DNA of 64,000 nucleotides, taken from positions 62,001-126,000 of the forward strand of contig NHNW01000003.1 of assembly GCA_002786025.1 (NCBI GenBank), given 5' to 3'. This DNA comes from Zasmidium citrigriseum (lineage: Eukaryota > Ascomycota > Dothideomycetes > Mycosphaerellales > Mycosphaerellaceae). Shown here one piece after another: positions 18,463 through 29,135 of this stretch. Position numbers and translations under genes: made by a program. The first letter of the stretch is position 1. Every line of letters starts with the position of its first letter. Under the pieces are notes generated by a model. It made no database searches and was not told the origin of the DNA. It saw nothing but the letters and a program-made list of their open reading frames with translations.

Positions 18463-21400
18463 ATGCGCCTGTGCCCAGCGACGAGGCCGGCGACGTTCAG
18501 TCGTGCCAGTTCCCTGCTGCTCAATTACACCCGTCCGTCGTCCCTCGCGCCTGCTCTCGCTGTGGTCGCGGGTGGAATCTCGCCGCCGCCACCTCTAGGC
18601 CCCTCCGCTGTCGTCAACACTAGACGTCAGCACGCCAGCCGGTCTTTGTCTCGTGCGCCTGCCTTTCCCTCAATTCTCTCTCCTCTCCATCGACCGCGGG
18701 GCATCAGACAAGCCCGACATCTGGCGACCATGACGGATCGATTGTACAGCCGGCCTGAGGGCCTCACCGAGACTCTGGCTGATAGGCTCGAGAAACCGCT
18801 CCTCGACAACAGAACATACCGTGTCATTCGCCTGCCGAACCAGCTCGAGGCCCTGCTCGTCCACGATGCCGAAACCGACCAGGCGTCCGCCGCCATGGAC
18901 GTCAATGTGGGCAGCATGTCAGACCCCGAGGAGATGCAGGGAATGGCTCATGCGGTAGAGCATCTGTTGTTCATGGGCACTGAGAAGGTGGGGACACCAT
19001 AGGATTGCGATTGAAGGAGGGCAAACACTGACCTGCTACACAGTATCCTGCAGAGAACGAGTACAACTCTTATCTGTCTAGATTCGGCGGACACTCCAAT
19101 GCCTTCACCGCACCCACCTCCACCAACTACTATTTCGAACTTTCCGCCTCCTCCAAATCCAACAGCCCGAACTCGTCGACAAACGCCAGCGAAGCGAGCT
19201 TGCCGATCGCCAAGGGCGAGGCACCTCTCTATGGCGCCCTGGACCGATTCGCACAGTTCTTCGTCAAGCCTTTGTTCTTGGAAGATACACTGGACAGAGA
19301 ACTGAGGGCGGTGGATTCAGAGAACAAGAAGAACTTGCAGAGTGACACTTGGCGACTGATGCAGCTTAACAAGAGCTTGTCGAGCAAGAAACACCCATTC
19401 CATCTGTTCTCAACGGGCAACTACAAGCTTTTGCACGACGATCCCATTGCAAGAGGCGTGAAAATCAGGGAGGAGTTCATCAAGTTCTATGAGAAACACT
19501 ACTCGGCCAACAGAATGAGGTTGGTCGTACTGGGAAGAGAAGGACTGGACGAATTACAAGAATGGGTAGAGGAGCTGTTTTCACCTGTTGAGAACAAGAA
19601 TCTACCCAAACTGAGATGGGACGGCCTTCCACCGCAGACAGAAGATGAACTGTGCACCCAGATCTTTGTCAAGCCAGTCATGGAGGCACGGATGCTGGAC
19701 ATTCTATTCCCCTACCCAGATGAGGATGATCTATATGAATCGCAGCCAGGACGGTACATTGCCCATCTCATCGGCCACGAAGGTCCTGGCAGCATTCTGG
19801 CTTACTTGAAGGCCAAGGGCTGGGTCAATGAGCTGAGCGCCGGGCCTTCACCTGTCTGCCCTGGCGCTGCGTTCTTCTCCATTGGTATTCGATTGACCGT
19901 CGATGGTTTGACTCACTACCAAGAAGTTGTGAAGACAGTCTTCCAGTACATTGCCATGATCAAGGAGAGCCCTCCAAAGGAGTGGATCTTCGAAGAGTCC
20001 GCCAAACTTGCCGAGATCGAGTTCAAGTTCAAGCAGAAGAGCCCAGCTTCGAGGACGACCAGCCATCTTAGCGGCGTCATGCAGAAGTCGTATCCACGAG
20101 AGTGGATTCTGAGCGGCCAGTCTTTGATGCGCAAATTCGACCCCGAAGGTATCAAGCGTGGTTTGGAAGCTTTGCGACCTGACAACTTCCGCTACACCGT
20201 CGTGAGCCAGGAGTTCCCTGGTGGATGGGACCAGAAAGAGAAGTGGTACGGCACTGAGTACAAGTGGGAGAAGATCCCTGGTGATATGATGAAGGAGTAC
20301 AAGCGAGCCCACGGATCCTCTGCGAATGAGCGTCCTGCTGAATTGCACCTCCCGCACAAGAACGAATTCCTGCCCACTCGGCTGGATGTCGAGAAGAAGG
20401 ATGTGCTGAAGCCTGCGCTCGTCCCCAAGCTCATTCGCAATGACACGAACATGCGGCTTTGGTACAAGAAAGATGACCAGTTCTGGGTACCGAAGGCCAA
20501 CGTCTACCTGTTCTTGCGGACACCAATCATGAACGAGACGCCGTTCCTCGGAGTGACCGCGCATTTGTTCAAGGATCTGGTGGATGACAGTCTAATAGAA
20601 TACACCTACGACGCGGAGCTGGCCGGACTTGGATACAGCATCACGAGACTGCCGGAAGCCTGGGAGATCAACATCAGTGGCTACAACGACAAGATGCATG
20701 TCTTGTTGGAGAAGGTCCTCACCTCGCTGAGAGATCTCGAAGTCAAGCAAGATCGTTTCGAGATCCTCAAGGAGCGCCTCGCTCGTTCTCTTCGAAACAC
20801 CGAATATTCCGAGCCTTTCCGCCAGGTCAACACCTACACTCGCTGGCTCGGAAAGGAGAATCAATGGATCACAGATGACTTCCTGGAAGAGCTGCCTGCC
20901 GTCACTGTGGATGACGTGAAGCGTCTCTTCCCTCAGCTGCTTCGTCAGATGCACATGGAGATGCTGGTACATGGCAACCTGTACAAGGAGGATGCCCTTC
21001 GCATTGGTCATCTCGTGGAAATGACCCTCAAGCCGCTTCCACTTCCCGAGCGACAGTGGCCAAGCAACCGTATGCTGGCATACCCTCCCGGATCTGACTA
21101 CCGTTACGAGAGGGTCCTCAAGAATCCAGACAACGTCAACCACTGCATCGAGTATGTCCTGACTTTTGGCGATATTCAAGACCGCACCGTGCGCGCCCGC
21201 ATGCTGCTCCTCGCACAAATATTGGAAGAGCCTGTCTTTGACACTTTGCGAACCAAGGAGCAGTTGGGATACATTGTCGGGGGTGGTGCTCTGGCTTACC
21301 CAACGCTTGGCAAGTATCGCATCCTGGTGCAGAGCGAGAAGGACTGCGAATACGTCGAGAAGAGAATCGAGAACTTCCTGACCAACTTCGAGAGAGAGCT

Positions 21401-22221
21401 CATCGAGATGCCGCCAAAGGAGTTTGAGGCACACAAAGTTGGCATCATCAACAAGCGGTTGGAGAAGTTGAAGAACCTGAACCAGGAGAGTGGTCGCCTC
21501 TGGCACCACATCACCTCTGAGGCTTTCGACTTCGAGCTTGGTAAGTCTTGCAACCTTTTTGAAATGTGCGTCTTCTGACCAATCAACAGTCTATCGCGAT
21601 GTTGAGAACATTGAACCTCTCACTCAACAAGATATTGTTGACTTCTTCGCTACATACTTCAAGCCTGGCTCGCCTCAGCGGATCAAGGTCTGCATCCACA
21701 TGATTGCACAAGCATCCGCCGAGGACATTGCCGCCCAGACGAGCCCAGAAGAACAACGCGAGAAACTCGCCACTGGTGTCGCTGCTCTCCTCGGCCAGCT
21801 TGGCCTGACCATCGATGCCGACGGATTGTACACACATCTCGAGAAGATCGATCTTGCCAAGGGCGACGTGGAGAGCATCACTGCGAACGTCAGCGAGTTC
21901 CTCCAGAAAGCTGCCGGTATCGCAGCCGAGCAGGTCGAAGCCATCATGGAGCAAGCACAAGCTGTCTTGCCGCAGTTCCTCCCACAACTCGGCATCAAGC
22001 CTCAATCTACCGAGCCCGAACTGACGAACGGCCATGCCAACGGTCACGCCAACGGTGATGCAAACGGCCACGCCAATGGCCACACGAACGGAGAGACTCC
22101 TAAATCCAACACAATCATCATCAAAGACGTAAAGAAATTCAAGGAGAGCCTGCCCCTGACCGCCGCTCCACACGCCGTCAAGGACATTACGGAGTTCGAG
22201 GACCTGGAACCAAAGCTCTGA
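18463..22221 (+). CDS. ste23: M16 metallopeptidase, insulin-degrading enzyme/Ste23 homologue
   Basis: Exons 18463 (or 18730)-18987, 19044-21540 and 21590-22221. From the ATG at 18730 the protein has 1,128 residues, close to insulysin length; from 18463 it has 1,217. The inverted zinc motif HxxEH is MAHAVEHLLFMGTEK (His74, Glu77, His78 in the short form), followed by YPAENEYNSYLSRFGGHSNAFT, which is diagnostic for IDE/Ste23. The later inactive M16 repeats are present, including EPVFDTLRTKEQLGYIVGGG. Ste23 cleaves a-factor precursor and other peptides. The 89-residue upstream extension is rich in Arg, Ser, Ala and Leu with few acids and looks like a mitochondrial presequence. The downstream ATG (ACCATGA) has the better context, so dual targeting is likely. 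Near the C-terminus a NGHA repeat (22026-22090) precedes the tail. Confidence 0.92.
22026..22090 (+). repeat. 12-base tandem repeat encoding NGHA in ste23
   Basis: About five imperfect copies of a 12-base unit (AACGGCCACGCC-like) encode [20 protein letters not shown] similar unit encodes [11 protein letters not shown] at the start of erg7 (about 43906-43941, minus). The units are in frame and probably form flexible, length-variable segments. Confidence 0.75.
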
Positions 22222-22622
22222 AAATACATTAGACGAGACCATGAGGCAATAGGAGGAGGATGGGTGGCACTTTGTGGGCGGTGCGTTTAAAAACGAAAAG
22301 TTTCGCAATTGTTTGCGAAGAGGTTAGCGAGGTGTTGTGGTCCTAGTCCTTTTGATGTTGTACTACTACTGCGATGAAGGGGTGGGCTTTTTCGGTTTCG
22401 CCGTTCTGAATACATTGTGCTGAATAGACGAAGGCTACGTATGGAAATGGAATGGGTATCGAACAACAAGTCTGCTTCTGCCGCCATGCTCCCTTGTCAC
22501 TCGGGTCCTGACACTGGTGGCAACTAGGATCCGCCAAACAGCGGCTCGTCCATCGCTTCTCGCAACTCTTTCTTCATCTTCTCGCAATGCTCGAGCCACG
22601 TATCCGCCGACTGCCCTTTATC
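22222..22622. other. Intergenic between convergent genes
   Basis: 401 bases holding the 3' ends of ste23 (plus) and the AT-hook gene (minus). Nothing else is recognised. Confidence 0.5.
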
Positions 22623-23780
22623 TTAGTACTCGGATGCGTCGACGTCAACCCAGCGCTTCTCCGTCTCGACCGCTGGAGCTTTCCCTTGAGCTCCCTCCCC
22701 CTTCTCGAGATGCTCTCCCTTCCGCAAATCCTCCAACTCCCCGACTTGACTCTTCAACCCAAGAGCATCCAACTGTCCAACGTGATTATCGTCTTCTGGC
22801 TGCCAGATTGTGGCGGGATCATTCGGATCTCCAAACTCACGACCCTCCCAGAAGTTTAGTTTCTCCACAGCAGAAGAGGTTTCCTCCTCCTCCTCATGGA
22901 GATCATCTTCAGGATCCTTACGATACCAAGGAACCTCCCATTCCTCCTGAAAATACTGACTCCGAGGTTTCCCACCTTTACCTCGACCCGGGTACCAGCC
23001 TCTGGGCATGGAACTCACATCGAGGCGAGGGAGTTCCGGCTCTGGCGCTGGCGGTGGTTTTGGCTTGTTTTTGCTGCCCTTCGGGCGGCCGCGCCCTCTC
23101 TTGGGTGGTGCTTGGGGGTCTGGCGTCTTGGGTGGACGGCCTCGACCTCTCTTGGGAGGTTGAGGAGTTTCGACCGTATCTCGAGCTTGATGGATCGGTT
23201 TTGAGGGTCCGGCACGGGGATCAGGTGCCGTGGATGGGTCTGCTGGTTTGGAGACTTTGCCGCGACGCTTGTAAGGGGCGTCTACCTTCTCCACCTCGTC
23301 GTCGGACGGCCACCAGGAAGGGAAATCACCGGGCAATGATTGATGAGGTTCTTTGGCCTCATCTCTAGTTGACCGGGTCTGTCTTGGGGGTGCGACACCC
23401 TGATCTGGTGCCGTGGCCGAGAGGAGAGACGGGGAGAGACGGTCCTGGGAGTTGGACATCTTCCTCTTTTGGGGAGATGTGGACGTGGCTTGCCCGGGGC
23501 CGTCGCTGTGAGACTCTTCTCTTGAGTCTTTGCGCGCGTGCTGGCCCTTCTTCTTGGGCTCTTGTGCGTCCTCCTCTCTCTTTCGCTTGAGCCCTGCGCT
23601 GAGAGGGGAGGTGGTGGACTTCTCCTGGATGATATCGGCATCATTCAACGTAATGCGCACCGGCAGTGAAGCCGGTACTCTCATCGCCGGGCGCGGCATT
23701 CCCTGCGCTTCTTCATGCGCTGCTGCTCTTGGGACTGATGCGCCTTGTAAGGTGATCTTCGTGTGGTTTTGAGCGTCCAT
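22623..23780 (-). CDS. AT-hook protein of unknown function
   Basis: Single exon, 385 residues, ATG at 23780. Two AT-hooks lie in tandem near residues 209-217 (KRGRGRPPK) and 225-236 (KRGRGRPKGSKNK); the GRP cores insert into the minor groove of AT-rich DNA. The N-terminal half is disordered, with the nuclear-type basic run GLKRKREED and KRKMSNSQDR. After the hooks comes a more ordered, aromatic segment (MPRGWYPGRGKGGK, QYFQEEWEVPWYRKDPEDD, AVEKLNFWEGREFGDPND) ending in an acidic and charged tail. A nuclear chromatin or transcription-related role is likely. I do not recognise the C-terminal segment. It is convergent with ste23. Confidence 0.8.
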   Translation of the reverse strand: MDAQNHTKITLQGASVPRAAAHEEAQGMPRPAMRVPASLPVRITLNDADIIQEKSTTSPLSAGLKRKREEDAQEPKKKGQHARKDSREESHSDGPGQATSTSPQKRKMSNSQDRLSPSLLSATAPDQGVAPPRQTRSTRDEAKEPHQSLPGDFPSWWPSDDEVEKVDAPYKRRGKVSKPADPSTAPDPRAGPSKPIHQARDTVETPQPPKRGRGRPPKTPDPQAPPKRGRGRPKGSKNKPKPPPAPEPELPRLDVSSMPRGWYPGRGKGGKPRSQYFQEEWEVPWYRKDPEDDLHEEEEETSSAVEKLNFWEGREFGDPNDPATIWQPEDDNHVGQLDALGLKSQVGELEDLRKGEHLEKGEGAQGKAPAVETEKRWVDVDASEY

Positions 23781-24013
23781 GGTGGAGGATGTGAGATGTG
23801 CTTGCGGTGTTACTGAATGTTGCTGTCGGGTGTGAAGAGGGAAGAAGGATTGAGAGCGGACGGACAGGGAAGAAAGGAGTACCTGAACATCAACATTTTT
23901 CTATTGTGCACCTACTAATCGTTGTAATCCTGGAGTTCTGATAGGCGTATGTGAAGCTGGTAAGGCTGTACCAGGGGCACTGAAGCTTCACTAGCCAATG
24001 AGCTCAATACTTA

Positions 24014-26212
24014 TTAGGCCAGCTTCCACACGAGAACTCCAGCACCGGGTACGTCACCTTCGTTACCGATTATAAGCTCGCCGTCGACGTCTGGTGGGCT
24101 TTGCGCATCCAATCCGTAGTTGATTGCCCAGAGCAAGTCGCCTCTCCTGGCCAATCTGAGCGAGGCGCCAAGATCGTTCTCCTTCCCAGCGGCCCGGCCA
24201 GCGAGATCTTTGATTCCGGCACCTGCTGCGACGTCGCCAATGTAAGCTATGAGTAGCTCGACTGGTGGGTTGAATCCAATGTAGTGCAGGCCATCGTTGG
24301 CGCATGCAGCGGGCTGGCCGGATTTATGCCGCGAGGTAGATGTGATGGTCGTGTTGCTAGTTGCGTTGTCACGAGAGCATACAATGGCCTCTTCCCATGC
24401 AGAGATGCTGTAGTTTGTTCCAGCGTACGACACGCCGCTCTTTGCGTAGGTTGGCGGGGTTTCGACTCGCTTGACTCGCATGGGCAGGCGTGATCGAATG
24501 GGCCCGGCTGATGGAGCCAGACTAGGAGTAATCGAGAAGTCGGGCGTCCTGTCGCCGGTATGCGGTCCCAAAATGACGGGTCCCGAGAAGTTGGCGATGG
24601 CCGCATTGAAGGCGTCTGGAATGATAGGCAGAGATGGGACGACGGCCATCTTGTAGCCTGCCAGGCTTTGCTCAGGGGCGATTATATCGATGCTGAGGCC
24701 TAGACGGCGGAGGGCAGAGTAAAAGTTGTATACCACCGTGGTGTACGCCAGCGCTACGTCCGTGTACGAGGCGTCTTTGACAGACCAGGAGCCGCTGTAA
24801 GGTTCGATGTCCCAGACCCATTGAGAAGTGTAGTCGAATACCATGGCAACATCCGCCTGCCCTTCGGTGGCTTTGCCGTCCGCCAGAAGAGCAGGGAGAT
24901 CTTCTTGGAACTTCTGCACCTCCATGATTCCCATGTCATCAGTATCGTCTGGAAGATGCAGGCCGGAGAGTGTCTGTTCTTGCGCAAAAGGTGGTTGACG
25001 CCAGCGGAAGTAGTTCACCATGTCGCCTGAAGCGGCGAATGTCTCATGTGTCCAGAGACGTACCATGCCGTCGGCAGGCGATACGCGGTATGGACTCCAG
25101 TTCAAGATCCCTGGTTCCATCTCCATCACGCCAAAGGGTCCGTGATTCTGATTGTATGCAGCACCTGAGACGCCGCGATATATGCCATGCATCAACGCTT
25201 GGAGGTCCGGTATACCAGTACGCAAGTAGTCTGCCATTTCATCATCGGAGAGTGGAACTGCAGTAACACCAGCAAGGGCATATGAGTCGAAAGTGGCAAA
25301 ATCCAGGCCGACCCTACGATTGAAATCGTAGTGATCGAAGTCGGTGAAGAAGACCATGAAGTTTGTAGTCACTGCGTGAGTAGGTGCGAGCTCTCTCAGA
25401 ATATCCGTCTGCTCTTTGGCGAAGTCTACGACCATGTCAGAGCTGAATCGATACCAGTCGAGCGTGTGAGCCTCGTTCGTAGTGTAAACTTCCAAGAATG
25501 GAGGCTGAACCGTATCGAAGGATGCATACTGCGAAGACCAGAAGACCCGCCCTTGGGCGTCGTTCATGTTCTCGATCGTCTTATATTTGTTTTGCAGCCA
25601 ATTTCTGAACCGGATGATGGCGTTGTGGTCGTAGCTACGGACCGTATCGTGGCATCCAAACTCATTGTCGAGCTGCCATGCAACGATGTCAGTACTGTTG
25701 CCGTAACGCTCTGCCAGCTTCCGAGTGATCTTTTGGCTTTGCTCGCGATAGTCAAATGAGGAAAAGCTGTAGTGTCTGCGAGATCCAAATTGTAGTGTGG
25801 CATTGGTCACATCGACGAAATCAATGTCATACTTCTCCGTCAGCCAATTTGGCGGCGTAGCAGTGGGAGTTCCAACAATGGCCTTGAGGCCGTATTTGTG
25901 GAAAAGTCCAAGCGTCTTGTCCAGCAGAGTGAAGTTATACTGGCCTTCCTTGGGCTCCAAGACCGACCAGTCGAACTCGTTGACACGAACGAACGAGATG
26001 TTGCTGTCTCGCATCCGGGCTGCATCTGATTCCCACATCCATTCTGGCCATTGTGAAGGATAGTAGTCGACGGCAAGATTCATGCCAGTTGGCCAGCGAT
26101 CTGCATTGGGAGCATTGTTGCTCGTCGCGCGGGAGAAGACATTCTGATGAGCCGATGCTGCGCAGAATGCAGTTGGCAAGAGCAACGATCGAAGCAACGC
26201 TGAAGAACGCAT
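24014..26212 (-). CDS. Secreted beta-galactosidase, glycoside hydrolase family 42 type
   Basis: Intronless, 732 residues, ATG at 26212. An N-terminal signal peptide (SSALLRSLLLPTAFCAASAH) sends it out of the cell. The TIM barrel starts MNLAVDYYPSQWPEWMW, the GH42 signature region. Acid/base Glu184 lies in VAWQLDNEFGCHD, and the nucleophile is Glu364 in GVMEMEPGILNW, aligned by the ME-xx-P-xx-(V/L)NW pattern. WTHETFAASGDMVNYFRWRQPPFAQEQ follows, as in bacterial GH42. Next comes a Rossmann-like trimerisation domain (VVYNFYSALRRLGLSIDIIAPEQ), then a C-terminal beta domain. The enzyme should release beta-galactose, or related sugars, from oligosaccharides or plant polymers. GH42 is mainly bacterial and uncommon in fungi, so bacterial origin is possible. 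Several N-glycosylation sites fit secretion. Confidence 0.88.
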   Translation of the reverse strand: MRSSALLRSLLLPTAFCAASAHQNVFSRATSNNAPNADRWPTGMNLAVDYYPSQWPEWMWESDAARMRDSNISFVRVNEFDWSVLEPKEGQYNFTLLDKTLGLFHKYGLKAIVGTPTATPPNWLTEKYDIDFVDVTNATLQFGSRRHYSFSSFDYREQSQKITRKLAERYGNSTDIVAWQLDNEFGCHDTVRSYDHNAIIRFRNWLQNKYKTIENMNDAQGRVFWSSQYASFDTVQPPFLEVYTTNEAHTLDWYRFSSDMVVDFAKEQTDILRELAPTHAVTTNFMVFFTDFDHYDFNRRVGLDFATFDSYALAGVTAVPLSDDEMADYLRTGIPDLQALMHGIYRGVSGAAYNQNHGPFGVMEMEPGILNWSPYRVSPADGMVRLWTHETFAASGDMVNYFRWRQPPFAQEQTLSGLHLPDDTDDMGIMEVQKFQEDLPALLADGKATEGQADVAMVFDYTSQWVWDIEPYSGSWSVKDASYTDVALAYTTVVYNFYSALRRLGLSIDIIAPEQSLAGYKMAVVPSLPIIPDAFNAAIANFSGPVILGPHTGDRTPDFSITPSLAPSAGPIRSRLPMRVKRVETPPTYAKSGVSYAGTNYSISAWEEAIVCSRDNATSNTTITSTSRHKSGQPAACANDGLHYIGFNPPVELLIAYIGDVAAGAGIKDLAGRAAGKENDLGASLRLARRGDLLWAINYGLDAQSPPDVDGELIIGNEGDVPGAGVLVWKLA

Positions 26213-27417
26213 GGTGGGAACAACGCTGCAAGATTCTCATGTACGGAAGGGTCGCTTTTAATACGAGATGACTTACTTCCTCTACCCAGACAGGCCGAAT
26301 TTCTAGCGATCGGATCACGCAGGTGGTTGGAGTGCATCCCCACAGTTCCTCCGCATTGTTACACCAACGAGGTTGTACAGGACCCGAGACGAGGATGACT
26401 TTACCCGGCTGAATTCTGCCAACAGACTCTGGACCATCACTAAACAACGTATGAGCATCGAGAGGCCCGCATGCTATCATTGAGCTGATAGCAAATGGAA
26501 GCTCTTCTATTTCGTAGACAGAGTCTTGGAACTGCTCGTGTGCTCGTTTTTTCGTAATGCTCGGCTCGGTTGAGTCCCTTCCGATCGAATCGCCGAGACT
26601 TGACCCGGCAGCGAACTGCCGTTGAGGAGAAGGCATCCTCTTCAGCGAAAATGGTGATGGGATGGCGAATAGAAGGTTCAGTTCGATGGATGATGATGGA
26701 GAAAAGAGAAACTCGGGAGCTGGGAAGGAGGCGATGGAAACGTCAACAAGAAGCACAGACCACCAGGCGTTTTGACTTCACCTCCAGAGTCCAGCTCCTC
26801 TCTATCCATCAACACGTTGCAGGTCTTTCTGCATGGAATTACCAGCCAGCGTCTAGTTGATCACTCGACTGTTGGCAATCAGGACTTGTCGGGATGTACG
26901 GTCGGAATACATGCAGAACAGCGAAAACGCTCGCAGAACGAAGATGATCTTCCACCGTTACATCCAAACCGATTCGCCCCCATCAGGACAACGTAAAGAG
27001 GCGGTGCATTCCTGGGTTGAGGCCGATATGGGAGAGGGAAAGCCGCGAATGCGAATACAATGGATCCCTCATACGTCGCTTGTGCAAACGCCGTCCGTGG
27101 CATTGTAGAGAAGTCCAGATGTAAGATGTTACCTGGGCATTCCATCCTGGTCATTAAGAATGCTTCATGATCTCAAATATTCTCGAAACAATATGTTTTG
27201 GTCTTTTGTTTTCCTGGCGTTTGCTATGCGAGTTTTAAATTATCTTGGGAAGGAGCGCCGGCTTCATCTTCCCATCATCTACTCCGCACTTTGTTTACTT
27301 GAGCATCGACACTATATACACATTCGACATTCCGAAGCTGCATGGTGATAAAGCTCACCAGTAAGCTTCATTCAACCGCTTGATGGATTCAGTGCTAATT
27401 TGCCTTGCCAGGTCAAC
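26213..27417. other. Intergenic with one doubtful minus-strand frame
   Basis: 1.2 kb upstream of the GH42 gene and of the 2EXR gene. On minus, ATG 26636 opens a frame of about 130 residues (MPSPQRQFAAGS to EIRPVWVEE) that ends at a good donor (GAA/GTAAGT), with a possible acceptor CTTGCAG just before the GH42 ATG. Splicing the two does not put the GH42 start in frame, so it may be a separate upstream frame or a spliced 5' leader. From 26757 to 27417 I see nothing. Confidence 0.35.
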
Positions 27418-28034
27418 ATGGACAACTCGCTGTTTGGCAAGCTCTCCGCGGAGATTCGCAACGAAATATACCTCCTCGCCATCACAGATGCAAAGCCGGT
27501 AGATCTGTTCGATGAGATCCGAGCTCCCTTGACTCGAGTATGCAAGCAGAGTAAGTAGAGATGAACCTCTCATGGGTGGCAGCGATCCCCGTATTTGCAA
27601 GCAGGACTATGCTAACGAATCGTCCAGTGAGAGCCGAAACTCTGCAGATGGTCTACGCAAACAGCACCTTCAACATCGACCTGGGAGTGGGCAAGACCGG
27701 CGGCAAGAACAAGGGCCATCGGTTGCATTTCCAGCATCGAGCTCGCAGCGCCGTGGCCTGGCTCGCACATCACCGCATGGTCCCTCGTCTGTTTGTTACC
27801 TGTGAGCTGCGTTTCGGTCGGGGAAGGACAGAGAATGCTATCGAGGCGGAGATGTGGACCTTTGCGGCGAACTTGGAGTGTTTGGGATATGGAAGCGAGC
27901 GTCTGGAGATTCGGGTGAATGGTCAAGGAACAGCATTCGCGAAGGATGGGCGTGAGATGGCGGAAAAGCTGAAGAGTATGGGATTTGGGAAAGTAGGTGT
28001 GTACATGGATGGTATTGCTGCCGCGACTAGGTAG
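27418..28034 (+). CDS. 2EXR/F-box-like protein, tandem copy 1
   Basis: Exons 27418-27550 and 27628-28034 give 179 residues. The N-terminus (MDNSLFGKLSAEIRNEIYLLAI, then LTRVCKQ/MRAETLQMVYANSTFNI) is the LPAEIRN-IY...CKQ-R-E module found in large numbers in fungi (2EXR or F-box-like domain). The 77-nt intron interrupts the conserved CKQ-(I/M)R segment and is phase 1. The C-terminal part (SAVAWLAHHRMVPRLFVTCELRF, LEIRVNGQG) is beta-rich and unassigned. Its neighbour at 28461 shares the first 19 residues almost exactly but lacks the intron. The function of this family is largely unknown; substrate-adaptor roles in ubiquitination are often suggested. Confidence 0.75.
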
Positions 28035-28460
28035 AGGAAGGCTGAAGTAAGTGTCCGCTTCTATGCAGACCAAAGTAGATCTGCACGTGCTAGACTGTTC
28101 CCGTCATGTGGAAAGCGAAGTCGCTTGTCGTACGTCACTTCCATTCTCACTTCTGTGTAGTCCTGCATATATCTCCTCTTCACTCCTATTGAGATTGCTG
28201 CTCACTCCTGCACCTGCACCGCCTGCTCTTCACTTTTGTTAAAAGTGCTCGTCACTCCTGCCGCACTTTAGCAGCTCCTCCCTCGCCGAGCACTCGGTCC
28301 TCGCGCCTTCTTCGCCACGACTTCCGAACAGTTTTCATCATCAACTTGACACACCAAAACCACCACCAGTACCACTATAAGGGCCACAGCCGGTGCGGCA
28401 AAGAGGTCAGGGTTCCTCAAGCCATACTTTAGCACCCATACTGACACCGCAGCAGCTATC
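28035..28460. other. Intergenic, pyrimidine-rich leader
   Basis: 426 bases between the two tandem 2EXR genes. 28190-28275 is rich in TCACTCCTGC-like repeats (CTGCTCACTCCTGCACCTGC), likely promoter or leader of the second gene. No gene is seen. Confidence 0.5.
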
Positions 28461-29024
28461 ATGGACAACTCCCCCTTCAACAAGCTCAGCGCCGAGATCC
28501 GCAACCAGATCTACGAGCTGGTCCTAACTTCCGACAAGCCCCTCATTATCGACCACAACTCCGCAACCCAGCCAGCACTCACTCGAGTCTGCAAGCAGAT
28601 CCGAAGCGAGTCCCTCTTGCTGTTCTACAACCTCAACACCTTTGCCAAGCAGTTCAGGGCGGCGGTACTAATGGGCAGCGCTCAGTATGGCCCGAGATTC
28701 TCTAAAGAGTTTCTCGCCTCTGTGGAAAAGCTTCTCGCCTGGATCAAAGCAACTCCAAAGACATACCATGGCGCAATCAAGTCATTCAGCTTGACCATTA
28801 CCCCCGACGTGGCAAAAATCGTCGCTCGGGACCCTTTGGAAGTGGAGAAAGTTATGTTACGGCGGCTCCGCGAAGAGCTGAGGCTTGGAGGCTATCGAGA
28901 CGAACAGGTAGAAGCACGAACGAAGATTGTGAAGCACTACGGTTTTGGAGGTATGCCAAAAGACATCGAGAGGTTCAGGGACTTGACGAGCGAGGCGGGC
29001 TTCAACAACGTGGTCTTTGACTGA
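28461..29024 (+). CDS. 2EXR/F-box-like protein, tandem copy 2
   Basis: Single exon, 187 residues. It opens MDNSPFNKLSAEIRNQIYELVL and continues ALTRVCKQIRSESLLLFYNLNTF, the same module as the gene 430 bases upstream but uninterrupted. After it come predicted helices (FSKEFLASVEKLLAWIKATPK) and ITPDVAKIVARDPLEVEKVMLRR, unlike copy 1, so the C-terminal halves have diverged or been replaced. A duplication with later divergence explains the pair. Function is unknown. Confidence 0.78.
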   Translation: MDNSPFNKLSAEIRNQIYELVLTSDKPLIIDHNSATQPALTRVCKQIRSESLLLFYNLNTFAKQFRAAVLMGSAQYGPRFSKEFLASVEKLLAWIKATPKTYHGAIKSFSLTITPDVAKIVARDPLEVEKVMLRRLREELRLGGYRDEQVEARTKIVKHYGFGGMPKDIERFRDLTSEAGFNNVVFD

Positions 29025-29135
29025 GGAACGGTTCGGATCTTACGACGGGGTTGGATGGAGTTTGGCAATGGCTAAAGGGACTTCTCAACGGCGACTGGTT
29101 GACGTTCAGAATCGGGCTGAATACACATATGTATT

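Noticed and set aside
17940..18524. 194-codon minus-strand frame before ste23
   Set aside because: It overlaps the 5' coding part of ste23 and has no recognisable features.
20592..21509. 305-codon minus-strand frame, and similar ones at 19848-20564 and 21583-22308
   Set aside because: All are shadows of the ste23 coding strand caused by codon bias.
22517..23368. 283-codon plus-strand frame
   Set aside because: It is opposite the AT-hook gene, whose KRGRGRP motifs are on minus.
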